This document shows positions 45,986 to 59,585 of a stretch of DNA of 64,000 bases, piece after piece. The notes under the pieces were generated by a model. The model had not been told where the DNA came from. It did not search any database and worked only from the letters and a program-made list of their open reading frames with translations. The position numbers and the translations under genes are program-made. Source of the DNA: Euphorbia lathyris (lineage: Eukaryota > Streptophyta > Magnoliopsida > Malpighiales > Euphorbiaceae); the NCBI RefSeq assembly GCF_963576675.1, contig NC_088910.1, forward strand, positions 107,164,807-107,228,806, in the 5' to 3' direction. Position 1 is the first letter of the stretch, and every line of letters starts with the position of its first letter.

Positions 45986-48900
45986 TTATGAACTGCAACT
46001 GAAGATGAAAGGTTTAACAAAGTTGATAAATTCTGAGGTCCTTATACCCAGCTTCAGATCTACGTCTCCACCACCCAACCAGAAGAAATCAGGACTCAGC
46101 CTCACAATTGCTTCATCCAAAATAACCTGACCACCAAACCATACTAATTAAGCCAATTAACATCACTATATAATTCACAGAATTACTTCTCACCTTTTCC
46201 ATATTTCTCTTTTTAAATGCATGTTTGCTCATGTCCACCACACAAATGCATGCACATTTACAAGTCACACACACATACATACATATCAAGCAAAAAAGTT
46301 CCATCGAAACACGTAGCTCAGTTCCAAATGAAAAATCGGGGATTTCTTTACTCACCTGGCAGAAACCATTGATTTGGAACATCTGTGCAGTGGACCATAT
46401 TATAAAAGTTCCAATTTAACGATGGACCACAGATAGCTGGCGTTGCAGTTGTTTGATATTTAAAAGGAAAAAAGAAAAGGTTCTTCCTACAATTTCTGAT
46501 ACAGGTAAATGTCGAGTATATTATCTTAATTCTTAACATCTCATTCAATAGTTTTTTAGTGTACACAAATCAGCCACACTAACAATAAGCAAGACAATGG
46601 TAGGTATCTGCCAAGTCAATTAAATCCCGTGGGCCAACTTGTTCATGCTGCTGCAAGCAAGGCAGAGCATTGTAGTGGAACTGTCTGGAGACAATGTGAA
46701 GAATACCTGTGTACAGCTGTATTGCACGGAAACGGAACTGAAAATGAAACCGAAGCGGAAACGGACACCGGAAAAAGTTATTTCTGAAAAACTATAGCTA
46801 GAAATGGAAACGAAAACGGACATGAAACGAAGAACTGCTAGTGAAGAAGAATTTCCGTGCAACATAGGTGTACAGCAAAGGCTATAAACCCATATACAGG
46901 ACCATCTTAATAAGGTCATAAGTTTAGAATACCAGATCCAATATTTCTTAATGTAATCAGTAACCCCCATCCAAATTCTCTTTTCTGGAAATTGAATCAT
47001 ACTTTAGAAATGAATAACATTCTTCCTTTCTAAAATTACTGACACAAACTGAAAAAGTTATAGCTTCCGAAATGTTGAACATCAAAAAAGATACAATAGC
47101 AACATAGCATTACCACTAAAGTAATGTGAAAGAAAAAAAATTAACAGATCAATATGCCAGCAAGGATCACAGAATATGCAGATATTTCTTAGATACTTGA
47201 AATAAGCATATTTACCGGAATGTCTGTTTTCAAGCCAATACATGTTACAGCATTATGCTCATATCCAGTCAACTTGGCAGATGTCTCCTCAGGAGCAAGC
47301 CTCACTGCATTGTTAAAAAGGTTAGTCATTTGATGTTTTCAGCCTTTTCTTTCAAGCCTGCAAATGAAAAAGAAAAGAACTACAAAGAAATGGTGCAGCT
47401 AAAATTAGGATGAGGATTGTGTTCAAGCAATAATGTAGCATTTCCTCTTCATTCTCATATTCATTTTGCAAGCCTTTTGTGCTCTGCTCCTCATTATACA
47501 GAGGTAATTTTTTTGTTGTGGATAGACTATAGGGCAGTCACTTCAGCTATGGCTTCCATATTTGAGCACAAATTTTCAGGAATGTTACAGGCTATGAAGC
47601 ACGGATACAGGTACGGGTACACGTATGCTTATGGCAAACGGCATTTCTAAAAAAGATGAGATACGGGTACGGCAAATTTTATATATAATTAATAATATAT
47701 ATATATATATATATATCATTTGTAATGAAAAATTTAAAAGATACATAAATATATAAAGCACAAATCACATTCCTAAAGTCATTATAAAACCACAAATAGC
47801 ATCTATAATATTAACTAATAAGTCATAGAATCCTTATATTTTTAAAGTTTTTTAATTTGTTAATGGGTGGTGGGTTGATATTACTTTATTTAATTTGTTA
47901 TATAATCCTTATATTTTTTAAAGTTTTTTTTTTTAAAAAAACCTACAATTTAACTAATTAATTATGAAAAGTATCCCCGAAGTATCCCAGCGTATCCCTG
48001 CATGTCCCCTAATTAAAAAAGCAAAAGAAAAAAAGGGGATACTTGTACGTATCCCACCGTATCTCCATCCTCAGAGTATCGGATACGCGTACGTTGACCT
48101 CTTAGAAGTATCGGTGCTTCATTGGTTACAGGTCATGGTCATACATAACAACTGACACTTCCCTTCCTACACAGATCATGTGTATATGTTCTCATTGCAG
48201 CTGAGTATTCAACTAACAGTTGGCTATGCCCATCAATAAGTAAATCATTCTATTGCATGAGGTACAAATTTATTTACGATTCTTGTCAGCTCCTAAGGGA
48301 GAGAAAGAAACAAATCCAAATTTCTTGCAACAGATTCCCCTACAATCTTACACATTCATGAAGGAATAGCATGCTAATTGGAAAACGTGAAAATTGTGAA
48401 ATAGATAAACTATTGGCAAAATATATCTCTGTTTTTCTATGTTGATTTAGTGCCTAATAAGGCTTGTATTGAAGGAATGTATCACTGTTTATGAAGGTCC
48501 AAAAAGGACGAAAGGATGTCTTGGTAATACAACTGCCCTAGTTCAAGAACACAGCGAATTTGTATCAAATGTTTCATCATAAAATGGTTAAGTAAGAACT
48601 CACAGTTGAATTTCTTTTTTGCTATCTTGCCATCATTGAGTGCATACAAATAGTTTTTAACAGTTTCAGCATTGAATCGGGCAGTGTACTGCATAAAAGC
48701 AGATGCCCAAATATAAGTTTCCGTGGCATCTTATTGGATATAAATCTATAAGTCATAAAATATAAGAAACTTAAGGTACCTGAACAACAACAATGTAATA
48801 CTTTGAATAATTGCGGTCACTACAGTCAGTAACATTAGATGGAGCCTGTGTATTCACCTTAAAGAAACCAAAAGAACTTTAGCTTAAAATGGAAAGGAAA

Positions 48901-50427
48901 AATAGCAATTCCAAACTCATGGTTTGGGACTTGAGATATCAAGACTTCGACTTTTTGCCAGTAAGTGATACAAGACTTGCAAATACCGTTCCAACACTGT
49001 GACGCTATTCTCACAGAAATGAATTGGACAATATTTTGCAACACTTGTACCATGTGGTAAAGATACAGGATTGTAATTTTTTTATCATATAAGCTAGAGT
49101 ATGCAGGAAAACAGAATTTTAGATTCAAAATAAAAACTTATAATAATTCATGGATGAAAACACATATAAAGCTATAATGCAGCCAATCTTCACATACTGT
49201 TCCCTCACTTGACTATACCAAGGATAATTTTCCGGCCGAAATGCACACCTAAAGTGGTAAGAGATTAACTGATAAAATAGAATGTGAAATTCAAACAATT
49301 TTTTTCACCAATGATAGGTAATGAACTTGAGATCTCTTCTCCTTATGTCATTGATTGTGCATCATTTTCCCTTTGTTTTGTTGTAGTCAATCTAGTCAAA
49401 ATCAAAATATTTTCGCATAGCCTCACAAAGTAAAAACTAAAGAGTGAAAGCACCCTGCACAACTTGTAGTCACTTCTAGACACTCTTTATAGTTCCAGTC
49501 TCTCTCTCTCTCTCTAGTTTAGATGTCAATCCAGTTGATTATTTGATGGGCTCTCTTCAAAATTTAAACTAGAATTTTGAAATTTCAGTTGCCATGACCC
49601 AACAAGTAACATGTTTTGAACTGATCTAGGACACACAATTCACCAGGTTGCCATATACAAGACCATAACATCATAAAGAAAAAATCAGCATTTAATAAAA
49701 CGAATAGCCACAAGCTCTCTCAACAGTTCTATGCCACAAAAGCAACATAATTATAACAATACATTACTCATTTTAATTCATTTTACGGTTCTCTCTCCAT
49801 AAAACTACTGTCTCCATGTATCACTAATACTTAGTTTACAGATACAAATTCTATTTGTGAAAAATCAAATCCTTGAATACGGAACATAATTGGCCGTGCT
49901 CATCTCGAAACTCCAGGATTCAACTATATAAATATTTCTTACTCGTCAAAAGTTTGCAAATATCAAACATGATTGATTAGGCATATACTAGTCAGTAGTG
50001 AATAAAACTCAAAACACAGAATAATCAAGAAACAATATCTTATAGTTATGCTTCACAATGTAAAATGACAAACCAGAACAATGCTTTTGCAGAGATGATC
50101 GACTGAGGAAGCAGAGAGAACTTCCCTTCGAGTCTCGAGAGACCATTCATAGTAATCAGAAGGAACTCTTTTGAAAACGAAATCATCGACGGCATTGGAG
50201 CGGAGAATGGAGGAGAGGCGAGCTTCAACATCATCGACGAAGCGTTCATCGGAGTCGTGGTTTGGGGTGGGAGAGGAGAGTGGAAGAGGAGTAGAGGAGG
50301 TGTTGCAAGGAAGGACACGGCGTTCTAGGTTGTGTATTCGCTGGAGAATAACGGTTTGGACTTGCTCCAGCTCCGCAAGCTCTGCTTCCATTTTCAATCT
50401 TCTCTGTCCGTCAAGAGGAGCGTTCAT
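45986..50427 (-). CDS. YbaK/aminoacyl-tRNA-synthetase-associated-domain protein, five exons
   Basis: Exons on minus: 50427-50074, 48857-48780, 48688-48604, 47304-47216 and 46126-45986 (TAA). All introns are GT-AG and phases agree, giving about 248 residues. The N-terminal 60 residues include a charged helix, likely coiled coil (EAELAELEQVQ). Then comes a YbaK-type domain: VDDFVFKRVP, VDHLCKSIVLV (the Lys lies where bacterial YbaK has its key lysine), QYTARFN, RLAPEETSAKLTGYEHNAVTCIG and WLGGGDVDLKLG. Bacterial YbaK/ProX proteins hydrolyse mischarged tRNA; the plant member is conserved but I know of no firm function. The gene appears intact despite MITEs in two introns. Confidence 0.88.
46718..46868. 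mobile_element. hAT-type MITE, 151 bp, in intron 4
   Basis: The ends share TTGCACGGAAA as an inverted repeat. Flanking 8-bp duplication TGTACAGC at 46710-46717 and 46869-46876 is perfect. Confidence 0.8.
47592..48124. mobile_element. hAT-type MITE, 533 bp, in intron 3
   Basis: Left end CTATGAAGCACGGATAC; the reverse complement of the right end is CAATGAAGCACCGATAC. The flanking 8-bp duplication GTTACAGG (47584-47591; 48125-48132) is perfect. The interior has GTATCC/GGATAC repeats near both ends and an AT dinucleotide run at about 47694-47717. No transposase frame. Confidence 0.88.
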
Positions 50428-51669
50428 TGGTGTTTCATGAAATGGACGGCTAAACTTTGGGCTTTGATTAGTTGGGCCTCAGGATGCAGTCCGCCTCATA
50501 CAACATTTGCCCTCAGAGTAGCTATTCTATAGGTTCCTAAGAATATAACAGAATCTCAAGTTCGAGTCTTAGCGTACATATAAAACTTTAATTGAGAGAT
50601 GATCCATTTAAAGGGTACCTAACGAGTCTCTAACCGAGGAATCAGACAAACTATAAAAAAAATAGAATAGAACTTTTTACATGAAATTTGATGAGCTTGA
50701 AAATCATAATTGTAATCTATATTATCTATACTACTGTATATAGCGGAAACAGAGAGAATTTAGAAGAAGTGTTTTTACATGTTTTTTGGATGAGTTGGCA
50801 CCCTAAGAGTAAAAAAAATAAAATAATATTCTACATTAGCACATTATTTATTGTCAATTGAAATAATATTCTATATTAACACATTATTTATTTCCAATTA
50901 CTAACTCATTAATTAAAATAATAGAAGAAAAAGTTACAAGAAGATGAAAAATCACAAAGGGAATGAAATCTAAAACTCACAAATAAACATACATATAAAA
51001 CATGATAGTATTCCACCATTATACTCATTGGACACCGAAAATCAAAAACCTCTTCGACCTTTAATTTTGATTATGTATTAGTTGTGTTCTTCACACTCTT
51101 ACAATATACTCTATAATTTTGTTTTTACTCAAATAATATAGTCTTATAATTTTGTTTTTACTTCACTAGGAGATTCAGATTTATTTAGGAGCAATTTCCA
51201 TTGATAAGCTGTATGAATAGTATTTTCTTCAAGAATTTGGAGAATTTGGACTTTGGTATCGATGGAAATACAAGAGACATTGACAGCTTAAATCGGGAAA
51301 AGGAAATGTGTAAAAAATTATAGGAAATTGTTATGTTTCTAAAGGTAATTGTTTGTTTTTTCATATGTAGTAATTATTTTGTTCTCAATTATGTTGTTTT
51401 ACGCCTCTCGTTACCTTATCTATGTTTTCTTTTTTTCAAAATAATTAAAATAAAGATTTGTAAATTTCAATCTTTTTTAGTATTTGCTAGGTGTAATCGT
51501 TTCAATTGTTAAGTTTCACACAATAGTTGTTTACTGAAGTTTAAGATATATTAAAGAAAATAATTAAAGAGGTATTGAAACATTATACTTACAATGAAGT
51601 TTATTTCAATTATAAATCATGTTTTTTCATGATTATCATTCTAAGTTCCTTTCTCATTTTTCAGTCATT
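50428..51669. other. AT-rich intergenic DNA upstream of the YbaK-domain gene
   Basis: Should contain the promoter of the minus-strand gene. An ATTAGCACATTATTTATT-like segment is duplicated near 50830-50895. No gene seen. The last about 20 bp form the LINE target duplication. Confidence 0.5.
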
Positions 51670-51721
51670 TTTTTTTTTCTTAATGGAGGGGACGAAACCC
51701 CGGAGCACAACAAAGAACAAG

Positions 51722-54700
51722 CTAAGTGATACTAGTCATCCTAAGAAGACAAGTACCACAAATATCAGAAAATAAGATATCCAGGATGCCTGCAGGGGGC
51801 ACCTCACACTCGTGAAGACCCAGGGGTAAACTTCCTACATAATTCGCCATCCAGTCCGCGGCACGGTTACCTTCACGGAGAACATGAATCAACCTAACCT
51901 CTTCCCAATCCTGTCTTAACAATCTTTGACACTCATCAATCAGCCAAAAGAACCTATGCCTATGATCCTTACCATTCTTCACCAAATCCACAACCACAAG
52001 TGAGTCCATTTTGAATACAACTCTACGGAAATGTCTATCCCAAGCAAACTTCAACCCGAAGTACAGACCCCATAGCTCCGCAAGCACATCACTGCAAATA
52101 CCTAAGTTAACAGCGAACCCTTCTACCCAAACTCCATTGTCATTCCGAGCAACGCCCCCTGCAGCCGCCGGACCCGGGGCTCCCTTACAAGCGCCATCAC
52201 TATTCACCTTGATCCAGCCCTTCGACGGGGGCTTCCAACCAACCATGACAGTCCTTATACTTCTATTTCTCATGCGCTGCTCATCTAAAAAGGCTTTCTG
52301 ACATTCCCCAGCTTTACCATATACAAATTCCAGCTTATTTCGACAAATAGCAATATCCAGATCGAACACCGCCGAGCATCTCCACTGCCACAGCCACCAG
52401 ATGGTGTAGACAAACACGGTACTCCAGCCTATGCCACGCCAATTCCCTTTTTTTACTAAGACCAGCTAACAGCCAAGAACTAAGATCAGCATCGCAAAAC
52501 TCAATCCAATCCGCAGCAGGTATCAGGATCCGCCAAAGCCCCACAGCCTCACTGCAGTCCCTCAAAACATGCAATAATGACTCCGACGAACCGCACGCTA
52601 AGCACACATCAGACTCGCTCAGATGTCTCGCCATCCGAACCGCATTAACCAAAACAGCTTCATACATCAGTAACCAAATAAAGTATTTCAATCTCTCTAG
52701 GATTTGCAAATTCCAAATCATCTTCCAATTCTTAGTTTGCATCAAATCCCTCCCATTGACTTGGGTTAAACTAAACACAGATTTGACGCTAAACATACTT
52801 AAACTAGTGAGCCGCCACCTCTAGGAATCTTGCTGCTCGTCACAAGGAAAAACGACCATTGATGCCAGATGAAGCAAAGTAGAGCTCGAAATCAGACCAT
52901 GAAGCATCTCCCAATCCTAGCCCCCTTCCCTCCTCCAATAGGAAGCAATAGATCTACCTCTAACAGTCTCAGGAATCACTGAAATACAATTTTTCTCAAG
53001 AGTGTTATCCCCCACCCATCTATCAGTCCAGAATTTCGTTGAAGTACCATTCCCGACGAGCCTTTCAAGCCCATGATTCAATAAAACTGAACCCTGCACA
53101 ATGCTCTTCCAAACATTACTAGAATTTTGCTTAGCACGAATCTCCTTAAGATCAGACGTACCTCTCATATACCTGTTCCTCAAAACTTGAACCCAAAGGG
53201 TCGAATCTTCAATGATTGACCTCAAACCAAGCTTCGCCACCATAGCCAAATTAAACTCTCGTGTGGGGCGAATTCCCAGGCCACCCCAATATATTGGCCG
53301 ACACACAATGTCCCATCGGACAAGGTGAATTTTACGCCTGCTACCCACACTACCCCATAAAAATTGACGATTCAAACGATCCAAAAGGCGACACACATTT
53401 ATCGGCATAATCGTCATCTACATAATGTAAGAAGGAATAGAGGAGGCAATAGAGCGAATCAGGGTGGTTCTACCAGCAAGGGATAGACAATGACTCTTCC
53501 ACCCATTCAGCCTGTTCTGCACTCTGTCCACTACATGCTGAAAGTCACTGCGATCCACACATTTATGGAAGAGAAAAACTCCCAGATACTTACCCAGGTT
53601 CGTAATTGGTGCCACTTGAAACACCGCGCAAATCCTAGAAGCAACCCACTCCGGAACATTAGAGGAGAAGGAGACCCTCGATTTGGAGAAGCTAACACAC
53701 TGCCCTGAAGTAATACAAAAACCATCCAGGACATCTTTCATCGTGATGGCCTGATCTACCGACGCCTGCGCCATCAGCACGATATTATCAGCAAACATCA
53801 AATGAGAGAGCTTAGGACCTCTTCTAGACACCTGTATCAGCTTCCAGCTCCCATTCCCAATGGCATCACCAATAAGATGGCTCAGTCGCTCAATACAAAG
53901 CACAAACAAATAAGGGGACAGAGGATCCCCTTGACGAAGACCACGGTTCGGGATGAACTCCTGAGACTCTTCTCCATTCTATAGAACTGACATACGCGGA
54001 GTGGAAACACAAGTCATAATCAAGTCCACCCAATGAGGAGGAATATTAAGAAGCACCAGCGTATCACGGAGGAAATCCCAATTAATGCGGTCATAAGCTT
54101 TCTCTAGATCAAGCTTAAGGATCATGACTCCCATTCTACCTGATCTTCGTTTAAGGGAATGCACAACCTCTTGCACAAGAATAACATTATCAGAAATCTG
54201 CCTACCCGGAACAAAACTACTCTGACACGGGCCAATGAGATACTGGAGGTGTTCTTTTAATCTCAGAACTAAGCATTTAGTGATGGCCTTATACAGCATG
54301 TTACACAAGCTAATGGGCCGGAATTGGGTCAGGTTAACAGGATTGGCCACTTTAGGAATAAGGGTAATCAGGGTTGTGTTCAAACCCTCCTCCAAAACTC
54401 CCGAATTGAGCGCCTTCAGAGCACAAGTGCAAGCAGTGGGCCCAAGGATGTCCCAGAACTTCTGGTAGATAAAAGCCTGGAACCCATCTTTACCAAGTGC
54501 TTTAAAAGGGGGCATAGCAAAAATTGCTCTCCTGACATCCTCAGTAGAAAACAGCCTGTTCAGACCATCAATGGTCGTAGCGTTCCAATTCGGAAAACTC
54601 TGACAAGTCCTGAGCTTTGGTCTACCCCTCACGTCATCCGTGTACACCCCCTGAAAGTAGCTAACTTCCAGCTGCTTCAGACGACTATCATCCCAAATCC

Positions 54701-55815
54701 ACTCATCCCCAATATCTTGAAGACCATCAATGCGATTTCTCCTCCTACGGATCAAGGTCGAAGTATGAAAAAACCTGGAGTTCCGATCACCACATTTAAT
54801 CCATTGAACACGCGATTTCTGGAACCAAAGAAGTTCCTCCTGTAGAAGAACCGCCGACAACTCATTAGACAATCGTCTTTCCAATTTAAACAGCCCTCCC
54901 TCATTAACCTGACACAACCTTTTTTGAACACCATCAAGACGAGCCATAAGCCTTTTCTTTCTATAGAAGATATTACCAAAAGTGTTAGAGTTCCAATTCT
55001 GTAGACTAGAAGACAGATGCTGGAGGCCCTTAACCAACCCATTCGACCCATCCCAGTTATCTCTAAGGACAGCAGCAAAACCAGTGTGTTCAACCCAAGC
55101 AGCCTGAAATCTAAACGGAGTGCGGCTACGCCTCGGGCTACCATCCATTACATCAATCAAAATAGGCGTGTGGTCAGAGTTGTGTCTCGGGAGATGCCGA
55201 ACAATCCCGTTAGGAAACAAATGCCTCCATCCAGAATCACACAGAGCCCGATCCAACCTACAGGCAACACGAGTGCGAGGGGAGCACCCGCGGAACCAAG
55301 TAAAATTAGGGCCAACAAACCCCACATCAATGAGCTGGAGAGAGAGAGAGTTAATCCAATTAGAAAAAGAAGCACAACGAGAAGAAGAAACACTTGAGCC
55401 TCATAATTTTTCCTCAGCGGATTTAATACAGTTGAAGTCTCCTGCAATAACCCAGGGAAGTCTAACAAAGGACTTCACACTCACCATATCGGCCATAAAC
55501 TGACTCTTAGCAGCGCCTTGGGGTCTTACGTAAACAGCAGTAAGCTCAAACTTAACTTCGTTTGAGCTACCAACCAGGATAGTGACACATGCATGAATAA
55601 ACTGGTAATTTTTGTACTGAACATCAACTAGCACATCAGCAACGTCCCAGAACATCCAAATCCCTCCCCTGAAGCCATCAGTTTCCACAATCTCTATAGA
55701 AGTAAACCCCATACCTTTCCGAATTTGGTCAGCACGTGAGCCAAGAATCCTAGGTTCAAGAAGAACAACAATAGAAGGACGATGGGTCCTAATAAGATGA
55801 AACAGCGACCTCTGG
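51722..55815 (-). pseudogene. LINE ORF2, main part: endonuclease, reverse transcriptase, RNase H
   Basis: After the MITE the endonuclease continues to FNCIKSAEEKL, where a TGA at 55401-55403 stops it. The same frame resumes with FVGPNFTWFRG and then reverse transcriptase (QFRPISLCNMLYKAI, LKLDLEKAYDRINWDFL). A TAG near 53979 replaces the Trp expected in SVLWNGE. The catalytic box reads FADN at 53784-53795, where active enzymes have FADD. TAG codons at about 53418 and 52917 follow. The zinc-binding region (CLACGSSESLLHVLRDC) is followed by a frameshift near 52400 into the C-terminal RNase H (NSDGACKGAPGPAAAGG, KMDSLVVVDLV, HVLREGNRAADWMA), ending at 51722. Confidence 0.9.
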
Positions 55816-56804
55816 TAGGGGTGCACATAAAAATCCGAAAATCCGAAAAACCGAAAAACCAAACCGAAAATAAGGTTAACCAAAACCGATGGACTAGTAT
55901 ATGGTTTTTAATTTTAAAAATAATGGTTAATGGTTACGGTTACGGTTTTCTTATTCCAAAAACCGCGGTTAACCGAAACCGACCGAATCTTAATTAAATA
56001 TTAAAAAATAAGAATATATTTATTTATATTTATATAATTATATATTATCCAACTATATTAATTATTAATTAGTTAAATAATTAATTATACTTATCTAATT
56101 AACTATATACTTAGTGATGTTTGTTGAAGAAAAAGGAAAGAACATACGAAAAACGAACTTTCAAAATAAAGATAATCTCGTAACAAAAAAATAAAGATAA
56201 AACAATAAGATACTTAAATCATATAATAAACAACATACACAATGCCCGAGATTATCAAAATAGAAATAAGAAACTTATCCAATTCTAGCGTTTATCTCAT
56301 CCAATTTTGCAGCAGAAACTTATCCAACATAAACAACATACACAATGCACGAGATTATCAAAAAAATATTAACCAAATAAAAATAAAAATAGGATGAAAA
56401 TAAAAATAAGTTTCTAAATTAAAATTGAATCTTATTTTTATTTTTATTTGGTTCATATTTTTTAGTTTCTACTACCATTTCTCCACCTCATTCACTCTCT
56501 AGTGCATAGTTCACACATACACAATGCACGCATATCTCTCTTTTTGCCATTAATCTCCAACTCGCTACTGATCCATTATCCCACTCACAATAACAATTAG
56601 AATTATTTAATTATTTTTATTTTTAGTTACTAATGGTTAGAAACCGAAATAAAAGGTTAACCGACCGAAATAATTGGTTAACCGATTAATGGTTAACCGA
56701 ATTAAGTGGACTAGTGTATGGTTAGTGATTTTAAAAAACCGATCACATGGTTAACCGACCGAATTAAGCTTAATGGACTGGTTAATCGACCATGTGCACC
56801 CCTA
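55816..56804. mobile_element. hAT-type MITE, 989 bp, inside LINE ORF2
   Basis: Perfect 13-bp terminal inverted repeats TAGGGGTGCACAT. Perfect 8-bp target duplication ACCTCTGG at 55808-55815 and 56805-56812. Subterminal regions are full of AACCGA/GGTTAACCG motifs in inverted arrangement; the centre is very AT-rich. No transposase frame, so non-autonomous. Confidence 0.93.
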
Positions 56805-56859
56805 ACCTCTGGAAGACCCTTCCTCCAGCGCCAAAGCAATTCCAAATGACAAAATGCAT
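56805..56859 (-). pseudogene. LINE ORF2 N terminus, cut off by the MITE
   Basis: ATG at 56859 (minus), then HFVIWNCFGAGG, the start of the LINE endonuclease (usual WNCRG-GN). The reading frame continues exactly across the MITE if the MITE and one duplication copy are ignored, which confirms the insertion. Confidence 0.85.
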
Positions 56860-56901
56860 TAAAGGAAAAACAAAAAGAGAAGTAAAGAACACCAACAACG
56901 C

Positions 56902-58410
56902 TTATCTAGAGAGGTGCAACCTCTCTTCCACAACTCCTTCCATGTTCTCTAACTCCCCAGATATCCTACCAGTAGCTAAACATTCACTTTGACTAGAATG
57001 GAGGCCGCTAGTCTGTCCCCCAGCATCCGACTGCAACCGAATCAGTTTACCTTTATTTTTCCTTGCATCAAAGCCAGGTGGAGCCAACTTAAAAGCCTTC
57101 TTAGCCTCATTCGACTCAGGACCAGCCAAGTCCCCAAAAGATTTCTTGCTCATAAAAGAGCTACTACTTCTAACCACATTCAACCTCTTCCCTTTCTTGT
57201 TTCGACTCGCAGCAGCCTCATTTAGCCCCGAGCTAGCAAAGACCTTGCTACCAATTTCCTTACTCTTGCCCCAATCCGAATGGACTCCCTCAAAGGGATT
57301 CACATCAACATTCCCAGGGTCAACAGCAAGAGGCTTAAAAGGGGCTCTGACACGAGAAGCTTGCTTCCTTCGGGGCACAGCCATCCAAGGTCCATACTCA
57401 TGCTCCTCCCGACTTGAAATAGTAGCAGCAGGAATCGGAATTGACTCACTATTGTTTCCTTCAATCATAGGATCCATTATAGGCTTCTTAGTCTGCTCTA
57501 TTGTATCACTCTCAGCTCATGTCACTCTTGTGCACAAAACTTCATTGACACTAGGCCAGGAGCAAACCTGTCTAAGATGACCATAACGACCGCAGCCAGT
57601 ACACACGGTATGTAAACCTTCATATTCTACTCTCTACTCCATCCCATCAAGATCAAAACAAGCAATATGGGGTTTCAGCAGGCTAATCTCAACGCAGACC
57701 CTTGCAAACTTACCACGATCAGCAAAGGCCGTGTTATCGTCGACCTTAATAGGCTTTCCAATAGCTTCGACAATAGCCAAAAGAACATCTTGATTATAAT
57801 AGAACAATGGTATTTGAGGGAACCTAAGCCACACAAGGGTAGATTCAATCAGGGAGTCTGAAGGAGAAAACGTGGGGGACCAGGTACGAACTGTCAGATA
57901 ATTTCCTTGAACAATCCAAGGTCCATCCAGTATTACATGCTCTCTGTCCAAGGGGTCATCAAATTTAACAACATGAAAACCATTCCCAACTTCCATCATC
58001 TTAAAGTTGGCAATCGGCTTCCACAAATCCGATACCTTCTTGTGCAAGGCAATATAGCCCAGCTTTCTCCCAAGCAGCTTAATGATTAGGGCACTATTCC
58101 ATTGAGTTGTTAATTGTTGTTTCAGGGATGAGTCAAGCGATACCTTTGGGTATAAAGGATTCGCCTCATCAACAGTAATCACCACTTTCCCATTCTCACA
58201 AAGGTTTTCACGAACCTTGGAATCCCGTAGCACTTCTTTATTCAGCAATAGGTCTCTCCAGTTCCTACGTGGTGGCTCCACACCAGGATTCAATCTCGAC
58301 CATGAAGGCCTCTGTGGATCAGAAGAAAACGGATTTGGGGGGTCAGCCGGCGGCCGGCCGAAGACGGGCGGCTGAAGGGTCTCCATTGGGAGACTGAACG
58401 ACGATCGCAA
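56902..58410 (-). pseudogene. LINE ORF1: DUF4283-like RNA-binding protein with zinc knuckle
   Basis: Start MRSSFSLPMETLQPP at 58410; an inner Met at 58386 is equally possible. A proline-rich N terminus is followed by a DUF4283-like domain (ALIIKLLGRKLGYIALHKKV, DGPWIVQGNYLTVRTWSP). In-frame TAG at about 57634 comes just before the knuckle CTGCGRYGHLRQVC. A further TGA lies near 57519. The C-terminal basic, Ser-rich segment 57477-56902 is in the same frame. ORF1 proteins coat LINE RNA. Confidence 0.85.
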
Positions 58411-58479
58411 AGTTAATCGCCAAGAGGATTTATCACATGATCCTATTTTTTCTCCAAGATCCTTTATTTTTTAGTCATT

Positions 58480-59582
58480 GATTCTGCATTAATATTATTA
58501 TCAATAAGTTAAGTTTTTTTGCTCAATCATTTAGACGGAGAGATTTTACAGTTTCAATCAATCAAGCCAGAGCATAAATACAGACTCAAAGTCTATAAAC
58601 TCTTGACAGATACGAAGATCTTCAACCATGGATTAGCCCCAAATAGCTATCATTTATCCCGCTTCAACATCAATCCGATATCGAATTAAGCACAACTTTG
58701 CTTTTACTTTACATGCGTTTGGAAACGTAAAATCAATTCACATTTGTAGCTTTTGTAAGGATCTACACATTTATGGATACAATATCTTTATTTTCGATAT
58801 TCACAATCTTGTAAGTGTATTTCCAAATTATTTATAGAAATATCTTAGTAAAATAAATATATCCTTTAGAAATGGAATAATAATTAAGAAGATTATGAAA
58901 TTGACTTGAATTTTTTTTTATTGAACCAGATGTATTGTACTTGTAGCAGGAGTACCAGGTTTTGTCATAACAGTATTAGGAATTTGGTGTGCGGAGGCTA
59001 ATTCAAATTACTACTTATTTTCTTATGTTACCTTCTGTTATAACAGAATTATTGAAATCAAACAAATTTTCCATAAATTATGGTGATTTTTCAAACTTTT
59101 ACTTCGTACTAGTATCCTATATTTTCTCCATTCTTTTTGTTATTTCAATTCAACCGACATAATTCTCATCAATCTTTGATTTATTTATTTTTTCGAATAG
59201 AGCATTAGATTTATTAACTTCAAAAAAGAAAAAGAACATAAGATTTATAAAAGTGCTGTCCACAGATTTGGCCAGTCAAACTTTACAAGGAGGGGGAAAA
59301 GAAAATAAATAAAAAGTTTCTCTGTCGTCACTCGGTGTATCATTTTCCAATAAAGGAAACAAGTACGGACACGTTACTTGGAATGCGTGACAAGCGTCGG
59401 ATCTTACTTTCGTCGCGACATCGTTTTTGTGATTGTCACTTTATAAAGCTTAGATTAGGTTATTGGTGTTGAATATTTATTAGAGATTATTAATACACTT
59501 TTTAAATTTAATACTATAAGTAATTTTTAGTGGTGAAGAGTAACTAATATATACTCTTCATGTTTACGTTTATTTATTAAAT
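58480..59582. other. AT-rich intergenic DNA, nothing recognised
   Basis: No open frame of note, no terminal repeats or tRNA-like sequence seen. Confidence 0.5.
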
Positions 59583-59585
59583 TAT

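Larger units (their letters stand above)
51670..58460 (-). mobile_element. Full-length L1-type LINE, minus strand, split by a MITE
   Basis: It carries ORF1 (DUF4283-like with zinc knuckle) and ORF2 (endonuclease, reverse transcriptase, zinc-binding region, RNase H), and ends in a poly-A tail (plus-strand T run at about 51667-51678). Flanks CCTTTCTCATTTTTCAGTCATT (written in two halves: CCTTTCTCATTT + TTCAGTCATT, 51648-51669) and CCTTTATTTTTTAGTCATT (58461-58479) are a slightly diverged target duplication, so both ends are identified. Without the MITE the element is about 5.8 kb. Several nonsense codons and a frameshift show that it is dead. Confidence 0.9.

Noticed and set aside
46620..47000. 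126-codon minus-strand frame
   Set aside because: It spans intron 4 of the YbaK-domain gene and the MITE inside it; no domain.
52011..55503. Plus-strand frames across the LINE
   Set aside because: Antisense shadows of ORF2, rich in Pro/Ser/Arg as expected for such shadows.
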